Under the pieces are notes generated by a model. It made no database searches. It was given only the letters and a program-made list of their open reading frames with translations, and was not told the origin of the DNA. The translations under genes were made by a program, and so were the position numbers. A DNA stretch of 64,000 nt from Artocarpus heterophyllus (Eukaryota > Streptophyta > Magnoliopsida > Rosales > Moraceae). The stretch lies in NCBI GenBank assembly GCA_025403435.1, contig CM046332.1:12375480-12439479 (forward strand), given 5' to 3'. The first letter of the stretch is position 1. Every line of letters begins with the position of its first letter. Shown piece by piece: positions 1-12,428 of this stretch.

Positions 1-1903
1 AAGGGGTAATAAAACCTATCAACTTGCAACAAGACTTCTTCAACTATTCCTTATGGTTCCTTGAAGGATCGGTCTAACAGTTGTAAGACCACATATATTG
101 ATTTAATCTCTCCAAGTCCTAGTTACGACTAAATTGAATAAGACATGTGATTAATGCTTGCTCCTAAGTCTAACAAATCTTGAATGATTTCATGGGTTGC
201 TACGTAATAAGTGATTGTGGCATATTCAGGATCCTTGTACTTGATCGGTGCTCTGTTCTTAAGAACTAAACTTAATTGCTCAATCAAAAATGCAGTATTT
301 GTGACATGATGCTTGGTTTTCATAGTGCATAAGTCATTCATAACTTTGGCATAAGTGGGCACTTGTTTGAGTATTTGCACAAGCAGAAGCTCAATTTGAA
401 CTTTCTTCAAGTGATACAAGATTTGTTCATTATTTTTTGATATTTTTTCAATGGATGGAAGAGCTTAAGGGGAAAGGTGCTTTTATTGGAAGCTTATTCA
501 CTTTTTCTTCTTGTCCTTGTGGAACAACTTCTTCATTACTTGCGTCTTTGGTATTTGATTTTTCTAATGATTTACTGCTGCGAGTGGTAACATGACTAAT
601 CTCTTCATCATTCTTCTCTTCAGTGTTAAGGCTTGTTTCATGTTTTTTCCTTCTTGAATGACTTGAGTTTGACATGAATATTTTTTAGTCAATTTCAAGA
701 TTTCTTTTGCCATTTGTGTGAGAACAACTTAAACTTTTTGATTTGACATGCATTGTGCTTTAATAAATGCTTACAATGTATCCTTAAGAAATTTATTTGA
801 TAAATATGGATCATGCTGAGGAGTCACATATTCTCTTGGATGTACTTCTTCTTCATTTCCGCATTGATTTCTAAATGATTGTTCTTGATTCAAATTCCTC
901 CAAATTCCTCCTTTTGAAATTTGAATTGTTTCTTCTATTAGGAATGTAAATTTTAGATAAAGAATATAAGGTTTATGATTTGTCCCTAAGACATTACATT
1001 GTTCCTCTTGCATTCCTATCACTTCCTGATAAGCATGATAGTCTTGTTGTTGTTTAACTCTTCCACTCAAAAGGTTTGTTCCTTGCAATTAAGCTCTTAT
1101 GACAGTTCGACTTCCTCTCTCATTCTTTGTTTTGAGGATTTCTATTCCCTTATAAGATTTTCAACTTGAACCTTAAGGTTGTAATTATCCTCTTGCTTCA
1201 ATTGATGAATTCTAATTGGTCATCATTTATTAGTACTATGAGAAGTATCTAATTCAGCCCACAAATGAACTTTCTTAGCAAATTCATCAAGAAATTCCTT
1301 GGCTTCTTTAGGATCCTTTTGTAAGATTTTTTCATTACACATAACTTTTGGATATTAGCGTTCATGACTTATGAGTCCTTTATAAAAGAAGTTGACAAGA
1401 CACCAATTCTTGTAACCATGGTGAGGACATTGACTCAACAAATCTTTGAACCTTTCCCATGCTTCATAGAAATTTTCATGATCGTTCTGGGAAAGAGTCA
1501 GCATTTGTTTCTTGAGATTGTTGGTCTTTTGATATGGGTAGTATTTATGAAAGAAAGTAGTTGTCATGTAATCCCATGATTCTATAGATCGAGGTCTTAA
1601 AGAATAGCGACAGCTCTTGGCTTTATCTTTTTAAAGAGAAAGGAAAGAATTTCAATTTAATAGAATTAGCAATGTTAGGGTGGTTGTGGAAAGTAGCAAC
1701 AAATTCCTCAAATTTATGAATATGAACATAAGGATTTTTGCTTTCTAATCCAAAAAAGTTGGCAAATGTTGAATCATGCTTGGCTTTAAGTCTTGTTGTG
1801 GAAGATTCGATGGAAACACGATACATGAAGGAGTCATAGTAGGAGTCGGGTGCATGTAATCTTTTATCAACATTCTTTAAGGATTCTCACCAAAATTCGC
1901 CAT
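1..1903 (-). pseudogene. gag-protease remnant of Gy1
   Basis: Likely start at 1903 (MANFGENP). The capsid-like part follows in pieces: NPYVHIHKFEEF near 1730, then KLKFFPFSLK, then FYEAWERFKDLLSQCPHHGY near 1430, the typical gypsy gag core in which EAWERFKDLL and CPHHG are diagnostic. A basic, Ser/Glu-rich linker (675-448) leads to the protease around 419-129, ending LLDLGASIN with the catalytic Asp in a DLGAS context. In-frame similarity continues to base 1 (GLGEIKSIYVVLQLLDRS) after a stop. At least one frameshift (near 1745) and several stops separate the pieces, so no intact product is expected. Zinc-knuckle cysteines are not recognisable. Confidence 0.8.
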
Positions 1904-2694
1904 CACAAATGAATTTAAAAGAGTGTTTAATAAAATTGGAGGATATGGAGAAGAGTTCGATGATTGTTCACTAGGGTTTCCTAAGTTTGGAGCTTTTACA
2001 AAATGGCCTAGTCTATCACTATATTGAAGCATTAACCCTAAGTGTTTCTCTTTTTTTATATATTTATTTTTTTAATTTTTTTAGTTACGAGATGCTTAGC
2101 TTTTCTTTATTTGGGGAGAATAAAGTAATAAGTGAAAAGTATCTGCCTCGTTGCTTTTGTAGATTTTGTAAATTATATGCTTTAAGGATGTTCCTAGGAA
2201 AGATTGATAGGGCAAGGCCTCCTTAAAGATTAACCTCCTAGTTAGAACAACGTTCACGGAATGACTGATGTTAGGGAGAATCTTCAAAAGTAACTAGTTA
2301 TAGGAAAAGTTTTCGAATTAGTACTAGCCTACAGATAGAATTTCCTCAAACTCAAAGTATACTTTTCACAAAATCTCAATTTATTTTATGAAAACCTAGA
2401 TCTAAAGTTTTATGAAGTTTTATTTCCAAGTTCAAAACCTAAATCTAAACCTAAAACTAAGACATAACAAGATTATAAAAACAATAATTAAAAAGAATAT
2501 TATATATATATATATATATATATTATTTTTTTAGATTTTTTTTAATTTTTAATTTTTATGAATAGTAACATATGTGAAAAGTAAATAATTAACCTAGAAA
2601 TTAGAATAACAATATTTACAATATTCACAAGATTAGGATAGAGTGGCCACTTAGTTTCTCGCTTAATTCAATAATTTGACAAAATGACAACATC

Positions 2695-2712
2695 TCCCCA
2701 GCAACGGTGTCA
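2695..2712 (-). other. Gy1 primer-binding site (tRNA-Asp type)
   Basis: On the minus strand the sequence is TGACACCGTTGCTGGGGA, which differs at a few positions from TGGCGCCGTTGCCGGGGA, the usual Athila/Tat primer site complementary to the 3' end of tRNA-Asp. It lies 6 bp inside the LTR end. The changes (G to A, C to T) fit decay. Confidence 0.8.
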
Positions 2713-2718
2713 AATTTT

Positions 2719-4773
2719 TGTTGTGTCGCCCAAAATGCTTTTCTAAAGGAAGACATTTGTAGTATAGAAATGTTTTCATATCTATAGGGAGGTGGTTTTT
2801 CAAAAGATTGAACATTTTTGGTTTAAAATGGAAAATCATTTTCCACTACAAAACTTAAAAGAAAACAATTATTTTCAGCAAATTTTAAAATAAGATTTTA
2901 AAACATAAAATTAAAATAGTAAAGCTTCGAGAATCTCTTATATGTTTCATAACTGGTATAGGATTTTAATTCTAAATAATTATCTAAAGCATTTGATTTA
3001 TTCATCTTTTCTCATTAATTACAAGTATTTTTGCTGATTTTATAAGTCAACATAAAGTGACAATATGGCAAGCTATAATATAGTGAAAGTTTTCCTAGAA
3101 AAAGCAGCAAAATAATTAACTCTCACAAGTAATTTTGTGCATTAATTATGTAAACTATAAGTATTGTCACTACAATTAAAATTAACATAATTTAAGATAG
3201 AAAAGATAATTACAAATCAAAATTATTATACTTAAATAGAATAAATTTTTTACATTAATTTCAACAGCATCTCGTCTTGTGATATATCTAAAATAGACAA
3301 TATAAAAAATCATGTTGTAGTAAAAGAAATTTCATAAAATTGAGTATTATTTCATTATTATTAATATAAATTATGTAACATAATTAAATTACATAAACAA
3401 AGCATTGCTTAATTTATATAAAAATAGGCAGCATAACAATACAAATAATAATTATTAAAGACTTAAAAAGTATAAAGCAGATATAGAGTTAAAATCCATA
3501 TTAGAATACTATGCATAAAAGATCATCTCTTTGCCTCACCAAACTTTTTACACTAATTTAGGTATTATTATAATAATAAACGTAAGATTGGAGGAGTGCC
3601 CTAACAGGATCTCTTCCTAAAAGGGGACATCGCTGAGTCTTTTACTCAGTAGTTTAGAGAAAAGTTGGAGGGAAGGGTAGAAAATGCTTTGAGTCTCAAA
3701 GAAAGGGGAAACCATCTATTTGTAGTGAGAAAAATGCACTATTTAACATTATTATTTTTAATTTATTATATTTTATTTAATTATTTATATGTTTAATTAT
3801 TATTATTTTTATTTTTTTACCTCGTTTTGGTTGTTAATGTATTTTTCTTTCCACCCTTACCGATCTAATCTCAAGAGAGTGCGAATTTTGATTTGGAATC
3901 TAGTGTGGTGCAAAGCATAAGAGCTAGTGTGAGGCATAATACGAAGCGTCCATGGTGTGATATAACGACTATAATGCTAAGCTGAAACACGTGCCAGATG
4001 GGACAAACTGGAACTGATCTAGACCATTGAACTAGTTTAGTATGTTGATCTTGTGGCTGTCGAGGCAAGAGCACTACGACCCGTTACATGCAATACAAAG
4101 GTTGGCCTAACAACTGCAGAGACGTGTGGATGGGATGGATGCACTAGGCAGCATGATCCAATGGTCTTGAGCTTGCCATCTGCCAGTCTTTTTGATTTTT
4201 AATTTCTTTTTGATTTCTTGTGCATTTGAGGTCCGTTTTGTGCCTTTTTATGTTGTTTTGCTCCGTTTTTCCTTTAGATTTTAAATTTAAAATTAATTAT
4301 TTTACAAACTAAATATTTACAATAATGTTAAAAATATTTATTTTATAATTAAACATACAAAACAACTAAAAATAAATAAAAATTTTTAAAATTAATAAAC
4401 CTTAACTGATATATTATTTAAAACTTAAAAATATTTTTAAAAATTATTAAAAATATTATAAAATATCTTTACAAACTTAAAATATTTTTGCAAATATTTT
4501 AAGACTTAAAATAAAATTACAGCATTATTTTTATGGTTTTAGCTAATTACAAACTAAGTAATAATTAAACGTATAAAAATGATTCTAAAAATTACTAAAA
4601 ATAGTATTAGGCATAAAAACACATTAAAAATATAGTTTTAAACATATTTACACACTAAGACATGAAAATAATTATTAATATAAAAATGCTATTAATTAGA
4701 GGATTTAATGAGAAATTAAAGTATAAATAAATGGTTTAAGCCTTTCAAAATATACACTTTTACATTCTCATCA
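2719..4773 (-). repeat. 5' LTR of Gy1 (2,055 bp)
   Basis: Bounded by TG at 2719 and CA at 4773 on the plus strand. The outer boundary was placed where similarity to a second, diverged copy (51511-53027) stops abruptly: both copies end in TCATCA and the flanks then differ. Very AT-rich, with long runs of A and T. About 0.6 kb (roughly 3690-4300) is absent from the second copy and includes a less AT-rich stretch at 3840-4200 that may hold the promoter and transcript start. The ORFs seen there show no domain. Confidence 0.75.
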
Positions 4774-5687
4774 TGCATCATCGGAACTCTAGCCTGATGT
4801 GATTCCTATGCTTGCGGATGCTCACGTTGAGTATTCATCTTCATCTCTCTTCCTGCTACATTAAGTTCGAACACAGTGACGCGAATGCCAACGAGAACTA
4901 GGTTGGGAGGACTGGCCAAGGAGGGCTCATCGAGAAAGAAAGAAGACAGAGAAAGGGGAAGTGAGAGAAATGAAGAGAAAGGGAAAGAAGCCAAAAATGA
5001 AATATTATTTTTTAGGGATAATTTTGGGCTTTTATTCACTTTAAAATACAAATTTATTTGAATCTATTATTATTTTTACATTTTTAAAAGTTCTACATAA
5101 TTTACTAACAGAATAGCAAAATCTGCTATTTTGTGCAATTTCTCCCTAAATTCATGGTTAGTCCCTGGCATTTTTATATGTATTCAAAAAACAAAGGGGC
5201 CATTAATATTGGTTCCTATGTTTCAAAAACAATGCAATTGTTTTCTAAAATCAGTTAAAAAACATATTGTATAAAATAATGTTAAAAAAAACAATTGAGA
5301 CCGAGACTAAATGTCCCTTAAGCTTTGATAATTAAAAGCCCTTCGAGATTGGATTCACAACAACCAATATTGTTATCAAAACTTTCGTTGTTTAGACATT
5401 CTACAGCAACAACTATCCCAACCACATATCATATTATCATATGCAAACCACGAAACAACTAAAAAAGGCAAAAAAAGAACTAACAATGTTCATACACTTC
5501 CTAAACTTAAACTATTAGGAGGATGGATAGACTAAAACACACACATATACATATATATAGTTTGTGTATATATATATATATAACATGATAATGAAACGTG
5601 CGGGTCTCGTCATGTAGTGGGGAAAACTTTTTCAACAAATATATAACTTGTGATAATAGAGGATTACAAAAGAAGAGAAGAAGAGAG
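4774..5687. other. Spacer between Gy1 and Co1, no gene seen
   Basis: Purine-rich around 4900-5000 (GAGAAAG runs, giving spurious ORFs on both strands), then AT-rich. Bases 5140-5330 contain phrases such as TTAGTCCCTGGCA and GAGACCGAGACTAAATGTCCC that resemble the ends of plant TIR/MITE elements, but I could not pair two good arms. A TA-rich microsatellite lies at about 5545-5582. The segment ends in GAGAG, the probable target-site copy next to Co1. Confidence 0.5.
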
Positions 5688-6159
5688 TGTTAGAACAAAA
5701 TATTGTGATGAAAACCATCATCACATATGATCATTCATGCCAAATCACCGAGATTTTTAATAAGATGCAGAAGTTAACTTGTATCTATTGATTGAACTGT
5801 GATTCCTGAGTCTGTTGGTTGAGAATCTTCTAAGTTTAGTACATTAGTCCTCCTTCAAAGTTTGTCTCTATAATTTCTCTATAGATGAGGAAAAAAAAAA
5901 TAACGTACTTACTGACTTGGGGACAACAACTCTTATATATAACTGCTAAACTCTAGCAATTATTCTTGATTACAAATTTAGCCTATCATAAAATCAATAA
6001 TTATATTTTAGTCTTTATGCATAGGAGGTCCACATTTAATGATGCATTAAAAGCCCAAAACCCAAATTGATCACTTTTAATTCTGCTAACCTTGTTTGAT
6101 AGCCTTTAATTCATATTTATTTAATATATTAACACATTAATAGTAGATTTATTCTAACA
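5688..6159 (-). repeat. 3' LTR of Co1 (472 bp)
   Basis: Aligns along its whole length with 11959-12423. On the minus strand it is preceded by the purine-rich GGTAGTGGTAGAT (6160-6173), the polypurine tract that primes plus-strand DNA synthesis. Confidence 0.92.
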
Positions 6160-6558
6160 ATCTACCACTACCTTTATAAATGTGAATTATACCTTATGAG
6201 CTCATAAATTTTGCTATCAAAACCTTATGCGTTTTAACAATCTTGTCTATTAACTATATCACTATAACACCAAAGCGACTTTTGTTACATATGTCATAAC
6301 TAGACCCATCAATGATCACATATACTAATATAACTAATGACAAAGATCAAGCATGGGTATGTAGCATGGAAATTTCATACAATGTGATCTTAACATGCCT
6401 ATTTCCAATTGGTCCACCTTAAACCTTAGTAAAATCAAACCATACCAAAATCATAGTGTACATAAACTGAAAACTTTATTTATACAAAAAATAACCTTAA
6501 AATATTCATAAACTGAAACAACTGAAAATTTCTATATTAGAAAATTTACAAAGTCCTA

Positions 6559-8138
6559 CTAAAACTGAATATCCTGAAATGAAATGACACCCATACAAGT
6601 AGTGTGCTCATAAAACATTTTAGGTGGCAATCCCTTTGTAAGCGGATCCACAATCATGGAGTTTGTACCGATGTGCTGTATAGATAACTGTCCACTTTGA
6701 ACTCTTTTTTTTACAACTAGGAACTTGATGTCTATATGCTTTGACTTCGTCAAGCTCCTATTGTTGTTGGAATATAGAACTGCCAACTTATTGTCACAAA
6801 ATAACATGAGTGATCTTTGAGTACTATCCACTATGTGCAGCCCCGTGACAAAATTCCGTAGCTATATTCCATGATTAGATGCCTCATAACACGCTATGAA
6901 CTTTACCTCTATGGTAGTAGATGCTATAAGAGACTGTTTATCACTCTTTCAGGAGACAACACCTCTAGCCAAAAGGTAGACATAGCTCAACGTAGATTTC
7001 ATACTATCTTGGCATCTAGCATAATCAGAGTTAGTATACCTAATGATCTTAAGCTATTTCGACCTTCGATACGTGAGCATGTAGTCCTTTATTCTCTGTA
7101 AATACCTCCATACTCGTTTGGCTGCTACCTAGTGATAATTTCTAAGATTACTTAAGTATCTACTCAACATACTTGTACGTATGCAAAATCTAGATGCGTA
7201 TAAACCTAAGCATACATCAGACTCCCTACTATTGACGTATAAGGAATCTTCAGCATGTCCTAAATCTCAAAATCATTCTTAGGGCACTGATTAAGACTAA
7301 TTAGCCATAGGGTTATTAAATGGTTTACAATCCTGTGTGCCATATCTCTTGAGAACCTTTTCGATATAGCCTTTTAGTGATAATCTAAGAAAAGCCCTAG
7401 AGTGATCCCGGTGTATATGTATACCCAATACAAAAGAGGCATCACCAAGATCCTTCATCTCAACTTTATTTGATAGAAATCTCTTGGTTTCGTGCAATAA
7501 GCCTATATCGTTGCTAGCAAGCAAAATGTCATCGACATATAAAACCAAGAAAATATACTTAGTCCCACTGAACTTATAGTATAGACAATCATCGACCACG
7601 TTCATCTCAAAACCAAACGAGATGATAACGTGATGAAATTTGTAATACCATTGATGAGAAGCCAACTTAAGCCCATAGATGGATTTCTTTAATTTGCAAA
7701 CCATTTTCTTTGCATCTCCTAACATAAAGTTTTATGGTTGCATCATATAGAATGTTTCATCAATGTCACCATTTTGAAATGTAGTCTTAACATATGTGCT
7801 ACTAATGCCATTATAGTCTTGAAAGAGTCTTTCAAAGAAATAGGAGAGAAAGTCTCTTTATGATCGATGCCCGCTTTGGTCTTAAATATCCATTTACAAC
7901 CAATGGGTTTCCCTTCTTCATGCAATGGGACAAGATCCCAAACTTCATTGTCCTTCATATACTTTATCTCCTTATTCATGGCGTCAATCCACTGTTTAGA
8001 TCTAGAACTTTTCATGGCTTGACGAAAGTTGATTGGATCATCTTCCACACTAATGTCAAACACTTGTTCTTGGAGAAATACAATGTAATCATCTAGCACC
8101 GCACTTTTCCTTTCTCTAGTATATCTCCTTAATAGCAT
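6559..8138 (-). pseudogene. Co1 reverse transcriptase and RNase H remnant
   Basis: Reading from 8138 downwards: WIDAMNKEIKYMKDNEVWDL and PIGCKWIFKTK, the standard N-terminal copia RT motifs; then KKSIYGLKLASHQWY; the catalytic YVDDILLASND (YVDD codons at 7528-7539); KDLGDASFVLGIHI; and SLKGYIEKVLKRYG with the DCKPFNNP linker. RNase H follows near 6830-6560 with FCDNKLAVLYSNN and HIDIKFLVVKKRV, ending DPLTKGLPPKMF. The YVDD active site is kept, but frame changes at about 7740 and between 7297 and 6831 and several stops rule out a functional enzyme. The role in a live element is to copy the genomic RNA and remove it from the hybrid. Confidence 0.88.
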
Positions 8139-9560
8139 AAGTTCTTGAAGTGGTAGTGTTTGTTCTTCTGGAACAAATTTCTAGAATGGGAAGTTCTCCG
8201 ACATTGTCTTAACTTGGGTCTACTTCTTGAACAATGTCAAGAATAGGAACTTGATCAATGTCAATAACAACTATAGGAATATCAACATATTCCTCTTCAA
8301 AGACAAAGTTTCTAACCTTATCTTTCCCCATAAACTCGACATTCTCAAAGAATCGACTATTTCCCATCTCAAAAATTGACTTAGTTGATTATAAATTTCA
8401 GAGTATCCAATAAAATAATAACTCATCATCCTTGAGTCCACTTTTTTTTTTCATTAGGCCTATAAGGCCTTGCCTCAGCTAGACTCCCCAAATATGAAGA
8501 TGCTTTAACTAGGCTTCTTACCCATCCAAAGTTAGTAACAGTTGCTTTAGTTGGAACCCTGTTAAAGATATATGCTGTAGTCTTAAGTGCTTTTCCTCAG
8601 AGTGATTCTAGTAAGATAGAAAGAGAGATCATACTCCTCACCATGTCCTTAAGCGTCTTGTTTTGTCTTTCAGCAACACTATTCATAGTGGAGGAACCCG
8701 TCATAGTGTACTATGGGACAATACCATATTCCTCTAGGAATTTAGCAAATGGTCGTAGACGTTGTTCACCTGAACCGTCATATCTGCCATTGTAGTCACC
8801 ACCATCGTCAGATCTAATGTTTCTAATCCTTTTGCTGAGTTGGTTTTCAACTTTAACCCTATAATTTTTGAACACATCTAATGACTGTGAATTTTTTTGA
8901 ATGAGATATATGTAGCCATATCTAGAAAATCATCTATGAATGTTATAAAATATTATTGACCATTCCAAGAAACCATGGGGAATGGCCCACAAATATCTAT
9001 ATGTATAAGTTCTAAGACGTCCAAAGTCCTATTGACTTCAAATCTTCTTTTATTGGTTTGTTTCCTCTTTATACAATTTACACAAACGTGAAAATCTATA
9101 AAATCTAAGGGGTCAAGAATTTCATCTGACACAAGTCTCTCTATTTTCCTTCTGGAGATACGACCTAATCTCTTGTGCCATAATGCATTTGAATTCTCAT
9201 TGGTTAATTTTTTCCTTATACCTCGAGTACGTAATTGTAGGGATTCATTGAATGAAGCAATTGTATCAATTAAATAAAGATTATCATAACTTGATAAAGA
9301 GTTAGAACTAACCATTTTTGAATCATGAAACAAACTTAATTTTCCATTTCTAAATGAATAAGAATAACCAGATTTGTCCAAAGTAGAAATAGAAATCAAA
9401 TTCCGTCTAAAAGATGGTATAATAAGTGTTTCATTAAGATCCAAATAAAATCATGTTTTTAACAATAATCTAAATTTTCCTATTGCTTCAACTTCAACCT
9501 TTTTGCCATCGCCCACGTAGATGTATCTTTCACCATCATTTGGCTTTCAGTATCTTAGAT
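8139..9560 (-). pseudogene. Co1 protease end and integrase remnant
   Basis: Between about 9600 and 9445 the frame shows WWIDPSATTYIS, a decayed form of the copia protease region (the usual DSGAT has become DPSAT). From 9444: IIPSFRRNLISISTLDKSGYS, then the GAG-pre-integrase zinc motif NALWHKRLGRISRRKIERLV with CVNC, then LELIHIDICGPFPM, which carries the first catalytic Asp of the DDE core. After a stop near 8953 the core continues as FITFIDDF and later fragments in shifting frames. Leftward the acidic linker DIPIVVIDIDQVPILDIVQE leads to the reverse transcriptase. Multiple stops make it inactive. Confidence 0.8.
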
Positions 9561-9632
9561 AACCCTACATAGACACACTGATGTAAGTGGTTGCACTAGG
9601 ATCTATCCACCAAGTGTGTTTAGGCACCAAGA

Positions 9633-10501
9633 TTAAATTAACCTTTGAATAACCAAAATTAAGAAGCATACCTTTCCTAGCATTCTAAGCATGGTAGTTG
9701 ATGCAATGCTTCTTCTTATGTCCTGCAGCTCCACAGAAGAAATGACCCGTGCCTTTCGAATCATCCAGTCTCTTTTGTTGTTTCTTTCGAGGTGCCATAA
9801 CTGCAACTTCCTTATCCTTCTTTCTTTTTTTTCTTTGTCCATAGACGTATTAGCCAAGTGAGCATTTTTTGTTTTTTCTTGCTTCAACCTTTCCTTTTCT
9901 TGCACACAATGTGAGATGAGCTAATTAAGAGACCAAGTCTCCTTTTGGGAGTTTAGCTCACCTTGAACTGACTAAATTGTGCAAGAAGAGATATAAGAAC
10001 CAAATGCACTAGTAAGTCCTTTGAAAGGTCAAGCTTAAGTGCTCTTAGTTTTGAAGCAAGATGAGACATCTCCATGATGTACTCCTTGATGTTCCCCTTA
10101 CCTCTATATCTCATTGAGATGAGATTTGCCAAAAGTGTACTTGTTTCAGCCTTTTTATTTTTGGCAAATCTCTTGTCAATGTCCTCAAGGAAATCTTTGG
10201 CTATCTTTGTTGTTTTTGATATAGTACCCTTGAATGCTTCTAGAATGGCCTTTTTCATGATCATCATACACATGCGATTTGACTTCTCCCACCTTTCCAT
10301 TGCATTCTTTTCATTAGAGGAACTCTTATCTATAAGAGATGTAGGAGAAGGAACCCTTAATGCAAGGTCGAGATCCTTGACTCCAAGAACTATAAGGAGG
10401 TTCTCTTGCCATGATTTGAAGTTGCTACCATTCAGCATATGAATAGAATTGATGTTGACAGTAATGTTTGAGATAGAACTAGTAGTTGAATCAAAGAACA
10501 A
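9633..10501 (-). pseudogene. Co1 gag remnant
   Basis: The likely start is the Met at 10501. Recognisable segments are LNGSNFKSWQENLLIVLGV (the usual plant copia gag opening), MERWEKSNRMCMMIMKKAI, AKDFLEDIDKRFAKNKKAET, KYRGKGNI-like MRYRGKGNIKEYIMEMSHLA and LVHLVLISLLAQFSQFKVS. After a frame change at about 9950 a Lys/Glu-rich stretch and the nucleic-acid-binding knuckle follow, HFFCGAAGHKKKHC near 9740, in which the first zinc Cys is replaced by His. Gag normally forms the cytoplasmic virus-like particle. This copy cannot yield a full product. Confidence 0.85.
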
Positions 10502-10908
10502 TATAACAAACCCAAAAACAAGCTCACTTAAGAATCCAAAATAGTAATAATAAATCCAAATAAAGGTAACCCCATCTCAAGATACTGGGCACTCCATTAA
10601 GATTTAGTCTTTGGATAGAAATATTAACTTGTAAATGATATATTGGTGTATTATTCAGACACTGATAATAAGAACATATCAAACAATAAATGTTCCTTTA
10701 GGTTGATTTATTGCTCACATGTAAAATCAAATAATCATCACGTGTTTATCACCACAGGTGTACATGTAATTTTGTCAAATATTACCTTCCTTTGGGCCAG
10801 TCAATATTAACATAAGTTGTATGAACACAACCGTTTATATTTTAAAACAAATTAATTTCCACAAAAGAAGTTACTTTAGTGACATGTTGCTTTAATTAAT
10901 TCATTTCA

Positions 10909-10941
<33 letters not shown>

Positions 10942-11604
10942 AAATAACAATATTTGAATTTAAAATTGCGTCAAAAAAGGACCAAAATTAAAATTAAAAT
11001 TAAAAAATTAAAATTTTTTATCAAAAGTCAACCTGGTCAAAGTCAGGGCTGGACCGGGTTCCTAACCCAGCCCAGCTCCCACATTTTTTATTTTTTTAAT
11101 AAAGGGTCACCTAGGGGTTTAACCCCTGGTGACTATCTGATCACGTGCACAACTCGTGTATATCCTTCATTATCCAACCATGGGCCCAACTGCGCCCGTG
11201 TATTTTTTTTTAAATGGGTCACCAAAGGGTTTAACCCCCTAGGTGCTTACTGGTTACGGGCACAATTAGGCCCGTGTATTTAAACTAAATTATTTTATTA
11301 GTTTTGGGCCAATGCCCAAAACCCTTGAAAACCCTAAGGCACCGTTCCTTCTTCTTCTCAGTAGCTTGCTGTCGTAAACATGAAAGCCTTTTTTTTTTTT
11401 TTGCAACAGCCATGTGCTGCACGAACCAAAGGAATAAAAAGGAAAAGAAGCCCGTATAGGCATCATTGCCTGACAGCAATGTGGAAGGCCAAAAACCATA
11501 TATATATATATTACAACGATTTTTTTTCTCTTTGGAAGCCTTGTTGCCATACACAACAATTAAAAGAAACATAAAAGTTTCTTGAATCCATAAAAGATTG
11601 GTTG

Positions 11605-11639
<35 letters not shown>

Positions 11640-11944
11640 ATGTTTTCTACAAACTGAATTAAAGAAAAAACGATTTTGTTGAAATCGTGTATATATATAT
11701 ACACACACACACACATATATATACATTTGTTTGATTTTTTTTTGTCAAACTTAAAATAAACAAACAAAATCATTATGCACATATGCATATATTCATATAT
11801 AATATATATACATACACACACATGCACAAAACCAAAATCTCCAAATAATGATTCTCAAATTCAACAATTTTAAAGAACCATTGAGAATTTTTATGAGAAT
11901 CACATATAGAAAATTATTAATTCTCAATAATTTAACATGAAAAG
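10502..11944 (-). other. Long leader of Co1 with hairpins and microsatellites
   Basis: About 1.44 kb between primer site and gag, with no coding signal; the ORFs here translate TA/CA repeats and poly-A. It contains TA microsatellites (10909-10940, 11609-11636, 11690-11725) and a GC-rich block at 11030-11280. That block is an imperfect duplication (11081-11165 and about 11200-11277): each half has GGGTCACC, a G-run/C-run hairpin, and CCCGTGTA or CTCGTGTA. The hairpins at 11106-11133 and 11218-11245 carry CCTAGG (see findings). Confidence 0.7.
10909..10940. repeat. TA microsatellite
   Basis: AT dinucleotide run in the Co1 leader. Confidence 0.9.
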
Positions 11945-11956
11945 GCTCTGATACTA
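11945..11956 (-). other. Co1 primer-binding site (initiator tRNA-Met)
   Basis: The minus strand reads TAGTATCAGAGC, one base from the plant copia consensus TGGTATCAGAGC, placed 2 bp inside the 5' LTR end. Confidence 0.88.
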
Positions 11957-11958
11957 TT

Positions 11959-12423
11959 TGTTAGAACAAAATATTGTGATGAAAACCATCATTATCCAAG
12001 ATCATTCATGTCAAATCACCGAGATAATTAATAAGATGCGGAGGCTAACATGAATCCATTGATTGAACTGTGATTCTCGAGTCTGTAGGTTGAGGATCTT
12101 TCAAGTTTGGTATGTAAGTCCTCCTTGAAAATTTGCTTATGTAATTTCTCTGTAGATAGGGAATAGAAAAATAACGTACATACTGACTTAAGGACCATAA
12201 CCCTTTTATATAACTACTAAACCCTAGCAATTATCCTTAATTACCAAGTTAGCCCCTCATGAAATTAGTAATTATATATTGGTCTCTACACTTAGGAGGC
12301 CCACATTTTATGATGCATTAAAAGTCTAAATTGATCACTTTTAATTGGGCTAACCTTATTTGATAGCATGTAATTCACATTTATTTAATATAATAGCCCA
12401 TATAAACTGGATTTATTCCAACA
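11959..12423 (-). repeat. 5' LTR of Co1 (465 bp)
   Basis: TG at 11959 and CA at 12423. It matches 5688-6159 with scattered substitutions and small indels, so the insertion is not recent. The promoter on minus cannot be assigned with certainty. Confidence 0.92.
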
Positions 12424-12428
12424 GAGGG

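Larger units (their letters stand above)
1..4773 (-). mobile_element. Gy1: truncated Ty3/gypsy retrotransposon (Athila/Tat type)
   Basis: The element runs on the minus strand and is cut by the left window edge. Reading from high to low coordinates it has an LTR (2719-4773), an Asp-tRNA-type primer site (2695-2712), a leader of about 0.8 kb without coding signal (1904-2694, with a TA microsatellite near 2500), then gag and protease remnants (1903 down to 1). The gag spacing, the protease motif DLGAS in place of the usual DSG/DTG, and the primer site match the Athila/Tat branch of plant gypsy elements. No reverse transcriptase or integrase is visible because the window ends inside the protease. 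Stops and frameshifts mark it as an old, non-coding copy. Confidence 0.85.
5688..12423 (-). mobile_element. Co1: full-length, decayed Ty1/copia retrotransposon
   Basis: Both LTRs are present (5688-6159 and 11959-12423), each starting TGTTAGAA and ending AACA. The order on minus is LTR, primer site (11945-11956), a long leader, gag (from 10501), protease, integrase (about 9560-8150), reverse transcriptase (8138-7297), RNase H (6831-6559), polypurine tract (about 6160-6173), LTR. Integrase before reverse transcriptase defines the copia superfamily. Flanking 5-mers are GAGAG (5683-5687) and GAGGG (12424-12428), a target duplication with one mismatch. Many stops and frameshifts break the single polyprotein that this superfamily normally encodes. 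Confidence 0.92.

Noticed and set aside
1364..1579. Plus-strand ORF opposite Gy1 gag
   Set aside because: Shadow of the gag frame on the other strand.
11285..11827. 180-codon minus ORF rich in Ile/Tyr/Cys
   Set aside because: It translates TA and CA microsatellites in the Co1 leader.
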